Shown here: in pieces, positions 16,161 to 24,974 of the stretch | How the letters are laid out: each line of letters starts with the position of its first letter | How positions within the stretch are numbered: the stretch's first letter is position 1 | Assembly: GCA_046331705.1 (NCBI GenBank) | Contig: JAXLQJ010000029.1 | Location: 27,804-91,803, forward strand | Direction: 5' to 3' | Length of the DNA stretch: 64,000 bases | From: JADJOY01 sp046331705 [NCBI: bacterium] | Lineage (GTDB): Bacteria > JADJOY01 | Notes under the pieces: model-generated | What the model saw: the letters and a program-made list of their open reading frames with translations, nothing else | Database searches by the model: none | Told to the model about the DNA's origin: nothing | Made by a program: the position numbers and the translations under genes

Positions 16161-17315
16161 TTAGTCTTGCTGGTGCTCGAGAATCCGCAGGACCTCGGCG
16201 TGGCCCCGGCTCCGGGCGAACGCGATCGGGGTTTGGCCACCCGCCTCGGCACCCGGATCGGCCCCCCGCGCAACGAGCGCCCGGACGATCGCCACTTCGC
16301 CCATCTCGGCGGCCCGGTGCAGCGCGGTGAAGCCGCGCAGGTCCTTCGCACTCGGATCGGCTCCGTGCGCAAGCAGGCGTTCGACGTGCGCCGTCCGACC
16401 TGCCTGCACGGCGTTCATGAGTGGGGTCGCGCCTTCGGCGGAGGGCGCATCGACCTGAGCCCCGTGCTCGAGAAGCCACTCGAGCGCGACCCCGTCCGTG
16501 CACACGCTCGCCCAGTGGAGCGGCGTCAGGCCATCGGCCGCGAGGAGATCGATCGGAACTCCGCTTGCGACGTGACGTGCGGCGGCTTCGATGTCACCGC
16601 GCGCAATGGCGAGATGGAGCAACGAGTAGCTCCGAAGAGGGCGCCGCGGTGGGCGGTGCGGGACCTCGTGGGGCGTGGCACAGGTCGCGAAGCGACCGAA
16701 GAGGCTGAAGCATTCGTGAGCAAGCTGAGTGAGATCGCGACCTTCGGCGGTATCGATGGGCGCCGGAAAGGGGTCGCCCAGGACGTGGGTCCGAACCAGG
16801 AAATCGACGACCCGCTCAGGCCTCAGCTTGGCTCCGCCCGCCACCGAGCCGGTCAGTCGGGAGAGGATCGCTTCGCCGTTCGCGACGCTCACGTCCGCGA
16901 TAGCCACGACCTCCCTGCGCCAGCTCCTCACGAAGATGAGCTTTCCATCGCGCAGGAAGAGCGCCCACTTCTGCTCCATGTGCGAGGGAAGGAAGAGCGG
17001 TCCGTCCGCGAGCACGTTATCGGTCGGATAGCGCAGATCGAGGGCGACGCTCGTCGGTTCGTGCGGAAGAACGCCCACGAACGTGCTGCCATCGTCTCCC
17101 CCAAAGGAGACGGCGTTGCTCGCACACACCGGATCCGAGCTCCACGCCGTGAGGTCCCGGGTCACCGGCGTGAGGTCCAAAATCGCAACACCGAACGGAT
17201 TCTGATCGGCCGCAACCCAGCGCGGCTGCGAGCGCGGCTCCGCACCAGGCTCGACGGCACGCCCTTCGCTGATCGGCTTTGCGCCGAAACGCTTCTTGAG
17301 CCCATCCCACGCCAT
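16161..17315 (-). CDS. ankyrin-repeat protein with unknown N-terminal domain
   Basis: From ATG 17315 the product is 384 residues. The N-terminal 240 form an unrecognised alpha/beta domain (WVAADQNPFGVAILDLTPV near residue 30, then KWALFLRDGKLIFVRSWRR). Residues about 255-384 contain four ankyrin repeats, for example DGLTPLHWASVCTDGVALEW and RGFTALHRAAEMGEVAIVRAL. There is no signal peptide, so it is probably a cytoplasmic binding protein. It is divergent from the lipoprotein gene at 17453 with a 137-base intergenic region. Confidence 0.8.
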   Translation of the reverse strand: MAWDGLKKRFGAKPISEGRAVEPGAEPRSQPRWVAADQNPFGVAILDLTPVTRDLTAWSSDPVCASNAVSFGGDDGSTFVGVLPHEPTSVALDLRYPTDNVLADGPLFLPSHMEQKWALFLRDGKLIFVRSWRREVVAIADVSVANGEAILSRLTGSVAGGAKLRPERVVDFLVRTHVLGDPFPAPIDTAEGRDLTQLAHECFSLFGRFATCATPHEVPHRPPRRPLRSYSLLHLAIARGDIEAAARHVASGVPIDLLAADGLTPLHWASVCTDGVALEWLLEHGAQVDAPSAEGATPLMNAVQAGRTAHVERLLAHGADPSAKDLRGFTALHRAAEMGEVAIVRALVARGADPGAEAGGQTPIAFARSRGHAEVLRILEHQQD

Positions 17316-17452
17316 GACGGCGAGTTTCTCACGGTTGGCCGCCGGACGACGCCTGCGCAGTCGACGAGCGCTCGCGGCCGCGGCGACGAGCCGCGCCACT
17401 CGGCGCTCGTCGAGAGTTGTGCTCCGCGGATCCGCGGCGCAGGATGCCATGC

Positions 17453-18202
17453 ATGTTCGGTCGGCGCTTGCGAGTTTTCGCATTCACCGCGGCATTCTTC
17501 ACGCTGCCCGCGTGTGGCGACGACGGCGGTCTTCCGAGCTCCGCGGCATTTCCGCCGCAACCGACCGTTTCTGCTTGCCTGAGCCCCGTGCCCTCTCCCG
17601 AGGATCTCGACGCGGACGGGGCCGCACGAATCGAGGGCACCGTCGTCGAGCAGGGCGTCGGCTATGCGCCCGATCATTGCTTCGGGCACGCCGTCGGTCA
17701 CGACCTCGTGCCGGAGGGCGCTGCAGGATCGCAGTGGTTTCGGCTGCGAGACGCAAGCGGCAACGAGCGGATCGCCGGGATTCACGTCTCGGGATCCGAA
17801 CCGCTCGCGATCACGGAAGGAGAGACGATTCGCGCCGTTTACCATCGTCTCCCCTTCTTCGGTGCCGCCGAATCGTTGTTGCTGACGCGCGTGAACGGTG
17901 ACGTGCTCACCTGGGTGCTCAACACGGCGACGGCACCCATCCCCGGCCCCGCGGGCGTGTCGATCGAGCTGGGCAGGCGCGTGGGGCGCGACGACTACGC
18001 GTGCGGTCACGACGATCTTCACGAAGTCCGCGTACAGGTGAACGAGGAGCGCGGCTCGATTCCCTTTCATGGTGCCGCCCAGGTGGGTGGGATGCGTTTC
18101 GTGAACGCCGGCGCAGGCGACACCTTCTATCCGGATGCATGCCATCCGGCGGATGCGCCGTCGGGACCGTGGTTCTTCATCGCTGCCACGCCTCAGCCGT
18201 GA
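17453..18202 (+). CDS. predicted lipoprotein of unknown function
   Basis: 249 residues. A type II signal peptide ends in the lipobox TLPAC followed by GDD, so the mature protein is lipid-anchored. The rest is beta-rich with several Cys (for example in SACLSP, DHCFGH, YACGHDD and PDACHP) that could form disulfides in the periplasm. No family recognised. AGG nine bases upstream of ATG 17453 supports this start. Confidence 0.7.
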   Translation: MFGRRLRVFAFTAAFFTLPACGDDGGLPSSAAFPPQPTVSACLSPVPSPEDLDADGAARIEGTVVEQGVGYAPDHCFGHAVGHDLVPEGAAGSQWFRLRDASGNERIAGIHVSGSEPLAITEGETIRAVYHRLPFFGAAESLLLTRVNGDVLTWVLNTATAPIPGPAGVSIELGRRVGRDDYACGHDDLHEVRVQVNEERGSIPFHGAAQVGGMRFVNAGAGDTFYPDACHPADAPSGPWFFIAATPQP

Positions 18203-18266
18203 GCGCGCTCTCGGACGTGCTGCGCGCGGGGTGAGCGCACTTCCGGGCTGCGCGAGATCGCGCCCG

Positions 18267-18560
18267 ATGGTGGACCCTCGCGAAGCAGGCGACGTCCCGT
18301 ACGGCGAGGACTGGGACGACGCCGCGGAAGTCACCGCCTGGACCGCGGCTGCCGACGGCAAGCGCCCGGGGCGGGCACGAGTTCGCCACGCCATCGCGGA
18401 GCGCGTCGCGGAGCTGGCTGCGGGCGCGCACGTCGTCGAGCTCGCCTCGGGGCCTGGCCTGCTTGCGCACGCCGTGCTCGATCGCTGCGCGGATCTCGGA
18501 AGCTACACCCTGCTCGATCTCGCCGAGCCGATGCTGGAGCTGAGCCGTTCGCGTGGATCT
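18267..18560 (+). pseudogene. N-terminal remnant of a SAM-dependent methyltransferase
   Basis: The frame from ATG 18267 encodes the start of a class I methyltransferase (YGEDWDDAAEVTAW, then HVVELASGPGLLAHAVLD and YTLLDLAEPMLELSR) but loses all similarity right after the second strand. From about 18561 another frame reads a short tail VDLALNGLVLYAARKRAA and then stops, which looks like the C-terminus of an unrelated membrane protein. The junction is best read as a deletion scar joining two gene remnants. Confidence 0.65.
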
Positions 18561-18696
18561 CGCGCTGAACGGCCTGGTGCTCTACGCTGCCCGGAAGCGA
18601 GCCGCGTGACGCGTTGCCCTCCGTGGAGATTCGCGAATGGCGATCGCGTGCCACACACTCCCACCCACCCGAGCCATCGCTCGCGACGGAGGCATC

Positions 18697-19203
18697 ATGA
18701 GCATCGTGAACCGGCCAGCCGCAAGACCGGCGTCTCCCGATCTGCGCTCACACCGTGCTCCCTCGGCTTCGAGATTCGCACGTCGCCGATCGACGTGGCC
18801 TGCCGCGATCGGTCCAACCAGGATCGGCCTGCTCGTGCTGGGCATGCTGCAGGTGGCGGCCGCGGCGAGCGCCGGACAGGACTGGGAGCTCGTCACCGTC
18901 ACGCGCGGTGCGACGTGGGAGATCAACCAGGCGAAGGGCACCTTGAAGCGCGACGGAAGCGTGCTCGAAGGGACACTGAACGACACCAAGGACGGTCAAG
19001 CCGACTATCGGATTCGCATCGAGCTCACCGGCGACCACGCGAAGGCCAAGTTCTGGTTCGTCTCCGAGAACGACGAAGGCACGACCCTCACCGGCAGCTA
19101 CAGCAAGGCGCCGCACCCAACCCAGACCCATTGCCCGGAACAGATTCAGCTCGTGAACTCCTTTCAGTACATCGGTCTTGCCCGGGATGCGTGCAAGCCC
19201 TGA
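18697..19203 (+). CDS. small secreted protein, paralogue A
   Basis: 168 residues from ATG 18697, which follows GGAGG by five bases. A membrane segment (IGLLVLGMLQVAAAASAG) precedes a domain beginning WELVTVTRGATWEIN and ending PEQIQLVN and QYIGLAR. The same domain recurs in the gene at 21345, so this is a lineage-specific family. The N-terminus before the hydrophobic stretch is long (about 40 residues, Arg-rich), which is unusual for a signal peptide, so the true start may be later. Function unknown; it looks like a periplasmic beta-domain. Confidence 0.7.
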   Translation: MSIVNRPAARPASPDLRSHRAPSASRFARRRSTWPAAIGPTRIGLLVLGMLQVAAAASAGQDWELVTVTRGATWEINQAKGTLKRDGSVLEGTLNDTKDGQADYRIRIELTGDHAKAKFWFVSENDEGTTLTGSYSKAPHPTQTHCPEQIQLVNSFQYIGLARDACKP

Positions 19204-19254
19204 CGGAAGACGCAACCGGTCTCGGCGAGCCGCTCGCGAGCGACGGTGCCCGTG

Positions 19255-20115
19255 ATGCCGGTTGACACGCGCGAGGCGCCGGACGACACGGCCGTCCGGA
19301 CCGCACTGTGGCGCGCGCTGCACGTGCTGGCGGACCCGCCGCCGCACGTGTTCGTGGACGACTTGGGGCTCGCCCTCGTCGCGCCCGACGAGGGCTGGCG
19401 AGATCGCCCGGACATGAGCCCATTCACGCGGCCGTTCCGCGCGTCCATCGTTGCCCGCGCGCGCTTCGTCGAGGATCTGGTCGCGGACCGCGCCGCTCGC
19501 GACGTCCTGCAATACGTCATCTTGGGTGCGGGTCTCGATACCTTCGCTCAGCGCCGGCCGGACCTTGCGTCGCGGCTTCAGGTGTTCGAGATCGATCAGC
19601 CGGGCCCGCAGGCGTGGAAACGAAAGCGGCTCGGCGAGCTCGGCTTCGGCATCCCGACCTTCCTGCACCTCGTGCCCGTCGACTTCGAAGCGGGCGATGC
19701 CTGGTGGGACCAGCTCCTCGCGAGCGGCTTCGATCGCGCGCGTCCGGCGGTGGTCGCCGCGCTGGGCGTGAGCATGTATCTGACCGAGGACGCGATCGCC
19801 GCGATGCTGCGCCGCATCGCTACCCTCGCGCCGGGCTCGACGTTCACACTGTCCTTCCTGCTTCCCATCGAGCTGGCCGATCCGGAGGTACGCCCCGGGA
19901 TCGAGCGCGCCGCCGAGGGCGCGCGAGCAAACGGTACGCCGTTCATCAGCTTCTTCACGCCAGACGCGATGCTGGCGCTGGCCAGGAAATGGGGCTTCCG
20001 AGCGGTCGAGCACGTCTCGGCGAATGCGCTCGCCGAACGCTATTTCGCGAATCGAACGGACGGCCTTCGTCCGCCGGCCAATGCGGAAGAGCTGCTCGTG
20101 GCCACCATCCTCTGA
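19255..20115 (+). CDS. class I SAM methyltransferase, leucine carboxyl methyltransferase-like family
   Basis: Roughly 286 residues. RTALWRALH at the N-terminus, the SAM-binding QYVILGAGLDTFAQR, the acidic FEIDQPGPQAWKR and AALGVSMYLTEDAI are typical of the LCM/TIGR00027 group of O-methyltransferases found in actinobacteria and myxobacteria. The substrate is unknown. An alternative GTG start lies three codons earlier. It sits between the paralogue A gene and a lipoprotein hydrolase on the same strand, and the three may be one transcription unit. Confidence 0.88.
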   Translation: MPVDTREAPDDTAVRTALWRALHVLADPPPHVFVDDLGLALVAPDEGWRDRPDMSPFTRPFRASIVARARFVEDLVADRAARDVLQYVILGAGLDTFAQRRPDLASRLQVFEIDQPGPQAWKRKRLGELGFGIPTFLHLVPVDFEAGDAWWDQLLASGFDRARPAVVAALGVSMYLTEDAIAAMLRRIATLAPGSTFTLSFLLPIELADPEVRPGIERAAEGARANGTPFISFFTPDAMLALARKWGFRAVEHVSANALAERYFANRTDGLRPPANAEELLVATIL

Positions 20116-20237
20116 GCTCGTCCGAGCCGCTCACCGATGCCGGGACCCGCTCGAGCGTCCCGTCGCCCGCGGGTCGCGGGTGCTTGGAGCGGATCGCCGA
20201 TCCGTGCGATGAAGCGGCTCGGGAGAGCGTTCCGGCG

Positions 20238-21299
20238 ATGGCGTGCGTCCGCGTGGTCCGCAAGCGAGTGGTTGCGCTGGTGAGCGCATGGGCGGCGTTC
20301 GTGCTCGGCGGGTGCGGGTCTACGGGCCACGGCGCGGCGGGCTCGTTCGTGCCCACCGACCCGAGCATCAGCGGGCGGTTCGCCGTCGAGCACGGCGCAG
20401 CCGAGCTCACGGTGCCGGGCTTCGGCAGGTACTCGGCGCTGACGTTCCGGCCGATCGCCAGCGCCACGGCGGGCGCAGCTAGCCTCGAGCCGCCGTCGCA
20501 GGTGCCGGGAATCGTGCTGTCGAATGGGCTCGCTGCGCCGGGCTCGATCATGACGTGGATCTCGGATCACCTCGCGAGCCACGGCTACGCGGTGCTGACG
20601 TTCACTCCCGCGAACACGTTGTCCCTCGACATGACCGCCTGGGCAGCCGGGTTCGAGCGGGGGATCGATGCGTTCCTGGGTGCGGATGGAGCGTCGGCGG
20701 GCGCGCTCGACGGCCTCGTCGATCCCGAGCACATCGGTCTGGTGGCGCTCTCCGCTGGTGGCGCGGGTGCGATCGAGGCTGCCGGCAACGACCCGCGCAT
20801 CGGCGCGGTGGTGGCGTTCGCACCGGGGATCAGCGACCTGGGACGCTTTCTCTTCCAGGACACGATCGACGCCGCGGCGCGCATCGCGGCCCCGACGCAG
20901 ATCCAGGTGGGCACCGAGGATTGTCTCGTGAACCCGCGCCCACCGAGCCTGCTCGCATTCACCAACCTCGAGCGCGGCGGCGTGGAGACCTACTACGACG
21001 CGATTCCGGCGCGCCGACAGCTCCTCGAGATCATGGGCGCAAACCACATCGGCTACTTCGACGAGGCGGCGCTCGGGCTCTGGACCGCTGCCATCGTGGA
21101 CACGATCCCGATCGACTGCGCCGCCACGATCTCCGCCGCCGACCAGCACACCGTCGCCAAGCGCTACGCCACGATGTGGCTCGACACGTATCTCCACGAA
21201 ACCACGGCCTGGCGGGATGAGCTCTTCGGCGGCGGAGTCGAAGCGGACCTCGCGAACGACGTGCTGAACCGCGTGCGTTCCGACGCACCGCGCGAATGA
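20238..21299 (+). CDS. lipoprotein alpha/beta-hydrolase (cutinase/PAF-acetylhydrolase-like)
   Basis: 353 residues with a lipoprotein signal ending VLGGC, so it is predicted to be anchored in the envelope. The body is a dienelactone-hydrolase-like fold: PGIVLSNGLAAPGSIM (oxyanion region), nucleophile elbow LVALSAGGAG and an acidic strand QVGTEDCLVNP, with His in MGANHIGYF. The elbow has Ala in place of the first Gly of GxSxG. Esterase activity on polymer or lipid substrates is plausible but unproven. ATG 20238 keeps the signal peptide; GGGAGA lies upstream. Confidence 0.8.
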   Translation: MACVRVVRKRVVALVSAWAAFVLGGCGSTGHGAAGSFVPTDPSISGRFAVEHGAAELTVPGFGRYSALTFRPIASATAGAASLEPPSQVPGIVLSNGLAAPGSIMTWISDHLASHGYAVLTFTPANTLSLDMTAWAAGFERGIDAFLGADGASAGALDGLVDPEHIGLVALSAGGAGAIEAAGNDPRIGAVVAFAPGISDLGRFLFQDTIDAAARIAAPTQIQVGTEDCLVNPRPPSLLAFTNLERGGVETYYDAIPARRQLLEIMGANHIGYFDEAALGLWTAAIVDTIPIDCAATISAADQHTVAKRYATMWLDTYLHETTAWRDELFGGGVEADLANDVLNRVRSDAPRE

Positions 21300-21344
21300 C
21301 CGATCATCCACACACGGATCCTGCGGTCCATCGGAGGTGTCGTC

Positions 21345-21758
21345 GTGCGAAGACTCGTGCGTGTCGTCCTGAGCGCGGTCGTCGCTGTCCTGGTCGCCCG
21401 AGCTGCGCATGCCCGCGAGGAGTGGGAGCTCGTCACGGTCACCCGAGGCGCAAGCTGGGAGATCAACGAGGCGAGCGGCGCACTGAAACGATCCGGCAGC
21501 GTGCTCGAAGGCGTGCTGAAAGACGCCAAGGACGGCCAACCGGACAACAAGATCCGAATCGAGCTCGCAGGCGAGCATGCGGAGGCGATGTTCTGGTTCG
21601 TCAGCGAGAACGACGAGGGCACGACGCTCACCGGCACCTACACCAAGGCGCCGGGCGCGACTGCGACCCATGGCCCCGAGCAAATTCAGCTCGTGAACGA
21701 TCACCAGTACATCGGCCTTGCCCGTGGCGCCTGCGAAGGCCTCGCCGTTCCGAGATGA
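21345..21758 (+). CDS. small secreted protein, paralogue B
   Basis: 137 residues with a clean Sec signal peptide (VRRLVRVVLSAVVAVLV, ending AHA). The mature part, from EEWELVTVTRGASWEIN to QYIGLARGAC, is closely related to paralogue A at 18697; FWFVSENDEGTTLTG is identical in both. GTG 21345 follows GGAGG. Because the signal peptide here is typical, this copy is probably the better model for the family. Function unknown. Confidence 0.75.
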   Translation: MRRLVRVVLSAVVAVLVARAAHAREEWELVTVTRGASWEINEASGALKRSGSVLEGVLKDAKDGQPDNKIRIELAGEHAEAMFWFVSENDEGTTLTGTYTKAPGATATHGPEQIQLVNDHQYIGLARGACEGLAVPR

Positions 21759-21908
21759 GCAGGGGCGCGGCCGCGACGAAACCTGGGCCGCCGCAGGTGC
21801 ACGTGCTCCGATCGAGGAAGGCAACGCTCCGTCGGCGCCCACGACGCGTCACGGAATCAAGAACGTTCGAGCCGTGACGATGGCGATCGTCGAACCGCGA
21901 GTCGACTG

Positions 21909-22460
21909 ATGGTGATCCTGAGACCCACCCGGAAGCTGCGATCCTCGCTGCCGACGGTCGCCGCGGCAGAACCGAGCGACACGGCGCTAGGCGACTGGTA
22001 CGTGAATCGGATCGTCGTTGGGCGTCAGCCACTGCTGCTCTTGCTCAGCTCAACCTCGCTGCTTCCGATCGTGTTGCCCGCGCGCGACGTCCGTTCGCTT
22101 CCAAAACGTTTGGGGTCCGTGGTGTCCGAGCGACTCCGCCGTCTCGGGGCCGAAGACGAGCTCATCGCCGCGGAGATACGGGCCATGCATCCGGTCGTCA
22201 CAGCAGCCACCATCGATCGATCTGTGCTTGGCATCCTGGTCGAGTTCGCGATGCTCATCCCCCACTACTTCGAGGCGGGCATCGACGCTGAACACGATCT
22301 CGCCGGATTGGAGGACTGGCTCCAGCACACGCCGTGTCATGCGGCGTCGACCGCCGAGGTCGTGTTTCCCGACCGTGAGGCTGCGGCGTTGCTCGGCGCG
22401 AGATGGGGGCGGAACATGCCTCGTCAGCCGATGGGCAATCCCTCGGAACCGCAGGCGTGA
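21909..22460 (+). CDS. DUF6933-like small protein
   Basis: 183 residues opening with LRPTRKLRSSLP, then DTALGDWYVNRIV and LLLLLSSTSLLPIVLPARDVR. These match a widespread family of small bacterial proteins of unknown function. The middle has VTAATIDRSVLGILVEFA. There is no signal peptide. It starts at ATG 21909 and lies upstream of the remnant hydrolase; the spacing does not suggest an operon. Confidence 0.75.
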   Translation: MVILRPTRKLRSSLPTVAAAEPSDTALGDWYVNRIVVGRQPLLLLLSSTSLLPIVLPARDVRSLPKRLGSVVSERLRRLGAEDELIAAEIRAMHPVVTAATIDRSVLGILVEFAMLIPHYFEAGIDAEHDLAGLEDWLQHTPCHAASTAEVVFPDREAAALLGARWGRNMPRQPMGNPSEPQA

Positions 22461-22526
22461 CCCCCCATGCCACACGGCACCACGCCGCGTCCGTGCCGAT
22501 CCCGCTGAGCTTCATTCGCGACGAGG

Positions 22527-22845
22527 CCGAGACCACTTCCCGGCGCTCAGGCGGGCGCTCGGGCTCGGCGAGCTCGTGCTGTTCGGCCACAGCGTCGGTG
22601 GGGTGATGTCGCTCGCTGTCGCCGCAGCGGGACACGAGCCGTGGGTCGCGGTAGTGAGCGAGTCGGCGCTGGCATTCGTCGAGGAGCGCACCCGCACGGT
22701 GATCCGGCGCGCCCGCGACGGCTTCGCCGACCCGACGCAGTTCGCGAAGCTCACGCGCTGGCACGGCGAGCGCGCCGGCGAGGTGATCGAGAGTGTGGCG
22801 GTGTTCCTGGTGGAGAACGTGCCGGATGCGAAGGTGGACCGATAA
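22527..22845 (+). pseudogene. internal fragment of an alpha/beta-hydrolase
   Basis: The frame reads FPALRRALGLGELVLFGHSVGG, an intact nucleophile elbow, then VSESALAFVEERTRTVIR and DPTQFAKLTRWHGERA, all typical of one alpha/beta-hydrolase family. The N-terminal strands and the C-terminal catalytic Asp and His regions are missing, and the end (VFLVENVPDAKVDR) is unlike the family. No start codon with a ribosome site precedes it. It is a remnant; its TAA overlaps the palindrome before tetR. Confidence 0.7.
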
Positions 22846-22866
22846 TTAGTCAACGTTGACCAATTA
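22843..22866. promoter_or_regulatory. 24-bp palindrome, likely TetR operator
   Basis: TAATTAGTCAAC followed by GTTGACCAATTA forms an inverted repeat with a single mismatch; the central GTCAACGTTGAC is perfect. It lies 24 bases upstream of the TetR-family start codon in otherwise GC-rich DNA, the usual place for an autoregulatory operator. Confidence 0.8.
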
Positions 22867-22890
22867 GGCGCGGTGACGTAGGACGAGGCC

Positions 22891-23517
22891 ATGGCCACGT
22901 CGTCCGCCACGAGCGCCAAGCCCCGCCGCCCCCAGGCTCGCGGCGAGGCGACGCGCCTGCGCATCCTCGAGGCGACGCTCGCCTGCATCACCGAGGAGGG
23001 CTACGCACGAACCAGCACGGTCCACGTGTGCCGGCGCTCGGGTGCCTCGCGCGGTTCTCTTCTGCACCAGTTCCCGACCCGCGCCGAGCTGATGGCGGCA
23101 GCGGTCGCCCATCTGTTCGAGAAGCTGACGACCGACTACGTCGAGGCGCTCGCCGCGCTGCGCGCGAAGGCCCTTCGCAGCGTCGCCCGGCGCGTCGACG
23201 TCGCGAGCGAGCTGTTACTCGCCGGCTACGCGGACCCGCACCTCGCCGCGGTGCTCGACATCTACTCGGCGGCTCGAACCGACGCGGAGCTGATGGCGGC
23301 GCTCAGGCCGGTGGCCGCGCGGCACCGCGAAGCCGTGCGGCAACTCGCGCATCATCTCTTCCCCGCGGCGGCGACGTCGAAGCGCGCGGACCGCGGGCTC
23401 GCGGTGGTGCTCGACGCCCTGCAGGGCCTCGCCTTCCGCAGCGTCGTGAACCCGGACGGCGCCCGCGACACGATCGACGGCGCCAAGGAACTCCTCGTCG
23501 AGGTCTTCCCCCCATGA
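22891..23517 (+). CDS. TetR/AcrR-family transcriptional regulator
   Basis: 208 residues. The N-terminal DNA-binding domain runs from RLRILEATLACITEEGYA through the recognition helix VCRRSGASRGSLLHQF, the standard TetR pattern. The C-terminal ligand domain has no recognised motif. The stop codon overlaps the start of the Coq4-family gene as ATGA, so the two are cotranscribed and probably controlled together through the palindrome at 22843-22866. Confidence 0.93.
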   Translation: MATSSATSAKPRRPQARGEATRLRILEATLACITEEGYARTSTVHVCRRSGASRGSLLHQFPTRAELMAAAVAHLFEKLTTDYVEALAALRAKALRSVARRVDVASELLLAGYADPHLAAVLDIYSAARTDAELMAALRPVAARHREAVRQLAHHLFPAAATSKRADRGLAVVLDALQGLAFRSVVNPDGARDTIDGAKELLVEVFPP

Positions 23518-24461
23518 AGAAGCGCACGCTGAACGAACGCGACATCCCCGGCGCGCTGCTGGCGGGGGCCCGTTGGCTCGTCAACCCGGTTTCGGAGGGC
23601 GGCGTCAAGCAGGTGCCGCGCATCAAGCTCTTGGCGGGCGGTCCGGAGATCCTCGCCGACCTCGAGCGGATGCGGGCCCACCCGACGGGCAGACGGATCC
23701 TCGACGAGCGGCCCGATCTCGGCGCCGCCCTCTCGGACTCCACCGCGCTGAGGGCTATGCCCGCGGGAAGCCTCGGCCGGACGTTCCATGAGGCCATGGA
23801 CATCCCCGGCGGCGTTCCCGGCTCTCTCCTGGCGGCGACGATCTACCTGGACGGGTTCTTCGATTCCTTCGAGATGAGCGAGGAAGCGCAGTACTACATC
23901 GCACGCTCCCGGTGGTTTCACGACCTGTTCCACATCGTGACCGGGTACGGCACGGACCTGCCGGGGGAAGGACTCCTGATTTACTTCGCGCTCGGATACG
24001 AGCACCGCGTGCCCTACCGGGCGGCGTCCCTCTCGCCCCTCGGGATCGGCCCGGGACTCTTCATCCGACCGAGCTGCGGCCAGCGCGCCTGGCGAGCGCT
24101 CCTCCGCGACGCGCACGCGCGGGGGCTCGCGGCCAACCGGGTCAGTCCACCCGAATGCGTGCCGTGGGAGGAGCTGCTTCCCCGCCCGCTCGGCGAGGTG
24201 CGTGCGGCGCTCGGCGTCGTCCCCTTCCTCGAGGACACGTCGCGCTGGCTCGACCACAGCTGGTTCGGGCGGCAGGCGGCGATCGGCTTTGGTGCCTACC
24301 CGAGATCGCCGAAGCGGGCGCAGCTCGCCCTCACCGTCGTGAAGGCCGGCGTCGACTACCGGGAGCTCTTCCGCATGAGCCGCGCGAAGGCGCGCGAACT
24401 CTTCGACCTCACCGCTGCCGGCGCCTCCGCCGAGGAGATCCGCGCCGCCGCGGCGGCGTGA
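23514..24461 (+). CDS. Coq4-family protein
   Basis: 315 residues. The HDLFHIVTGYGTDLPGE segment contains the HDxxH(x)nE metal motif of Coq4, which acts in ubiquinone biosynthesis in eukaryotes and occurs in many bacteria with unknown detailed role. LGRTFHEAMD and IYFALGYEHRVPY fit the family. It starts at ATG 23514, overlapping the TetR stop. A regulator this closely tied to a Coq4 homologue suggests control of a lipid or quinone-like metabolite rather than constitutive ubiquinone synthesis. Confidence 0.88.
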   Translation: MKKRTLNERDIPGALLAGARWLVNPVSEGGVKQVPRIKLLAGGPEILADLERMRAHPTGRRILDERPDLGAALSDSTALRAMPAGSLGRTFHEAMDIPGGVPGSLLAATIYLDGFFDSFEMSEEAQYYIARSRWFHDLFHIVTGYGTDLPGEGLLIYFALGYEHRVPYRAASLSPLGIGPGLFIRPSCGQRAWRALLRDAHARGLAANRVSPPECVPWEELLPRPLGEVRAALGVVPFLEDTSRWLDHSWFGRQAAIGFGAYPRSPKRAQLALTVVKAGVDYRELFRMSRAKARELFDLTAAGASAEEIRAAAAA

Positions 24462-24557
24462 GCCGGCCCGGGTCGATCGGGCCGCCGGCGCGCGCGGCGC
24501 GGCTGTTCGGCTAGGATGCGGCACGCTGCGGGCGTTTCGCTGAACGCGAGGGCGACG

Positions 24558-24947
24558 ATGCTGGAAGGGTCCTGTCACTGTGGCACGGTGCGGTGGACGT
24601 TCGCGACGGAGCCGGATGGCGCGACCGCGTGCAACTGCACCGTGTGCCGGCGCTACGGCGGGCTGTGGATCTACGACTTCGAGAACGAGGCGATCCACGT
24701 CTCGGGGCCGACCACGAAGTACGTGCGCGGCAAGCACATCGAATTCCACTTCTGCCCCACCTGCGGGTGCGTGGCGTACTGGCGCGCGCAGCACCCGGGT
24801 GAGGACGGGCGGCGGCGCATGGCGGTGAACGTGCGGCTGGGCGAGCCGGACGCGGTCGCGAAGCTGCCGATCGACCACTTCGACGGGCTCGACACCTTCG
24901 AGGACCTGCCGCGCGACGGGCGCTGTGTCGCCGACTACTGGTTCTGA
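24558..24947 (+). CDS. GFA/CENP-V-type zinc protein
   Basis: 129 residues. SCHCGTVRW at the start, CNCTVCRRYGG in the middle and CPTCGCVAYW later give the two zinc sites of the glutathione-dependent formaldehyde-activating (GFA) fold. Members bind small thiols, but true GFA activity is known for few. ATG 24558 places the first Cys motif at the N-terminus as usual. It is probably a stand-alone gene. Confidence 0.88.
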   Translation: MLEGSCHCGTVRWTFATEPDGATACNCTVCRRYGGLWIYDFENEAIHVSGPTTKYVRGKHIEFHFCPTCGCVAYWRAQHPGEDGRRRMAVNVRLGEPDAVAKLPIDHFDGLDTFEDLPRDGRCVADYWF

Positions 24948-24974
24948 GCAGCGCGCCGGTCCGCCAAACCCGCA

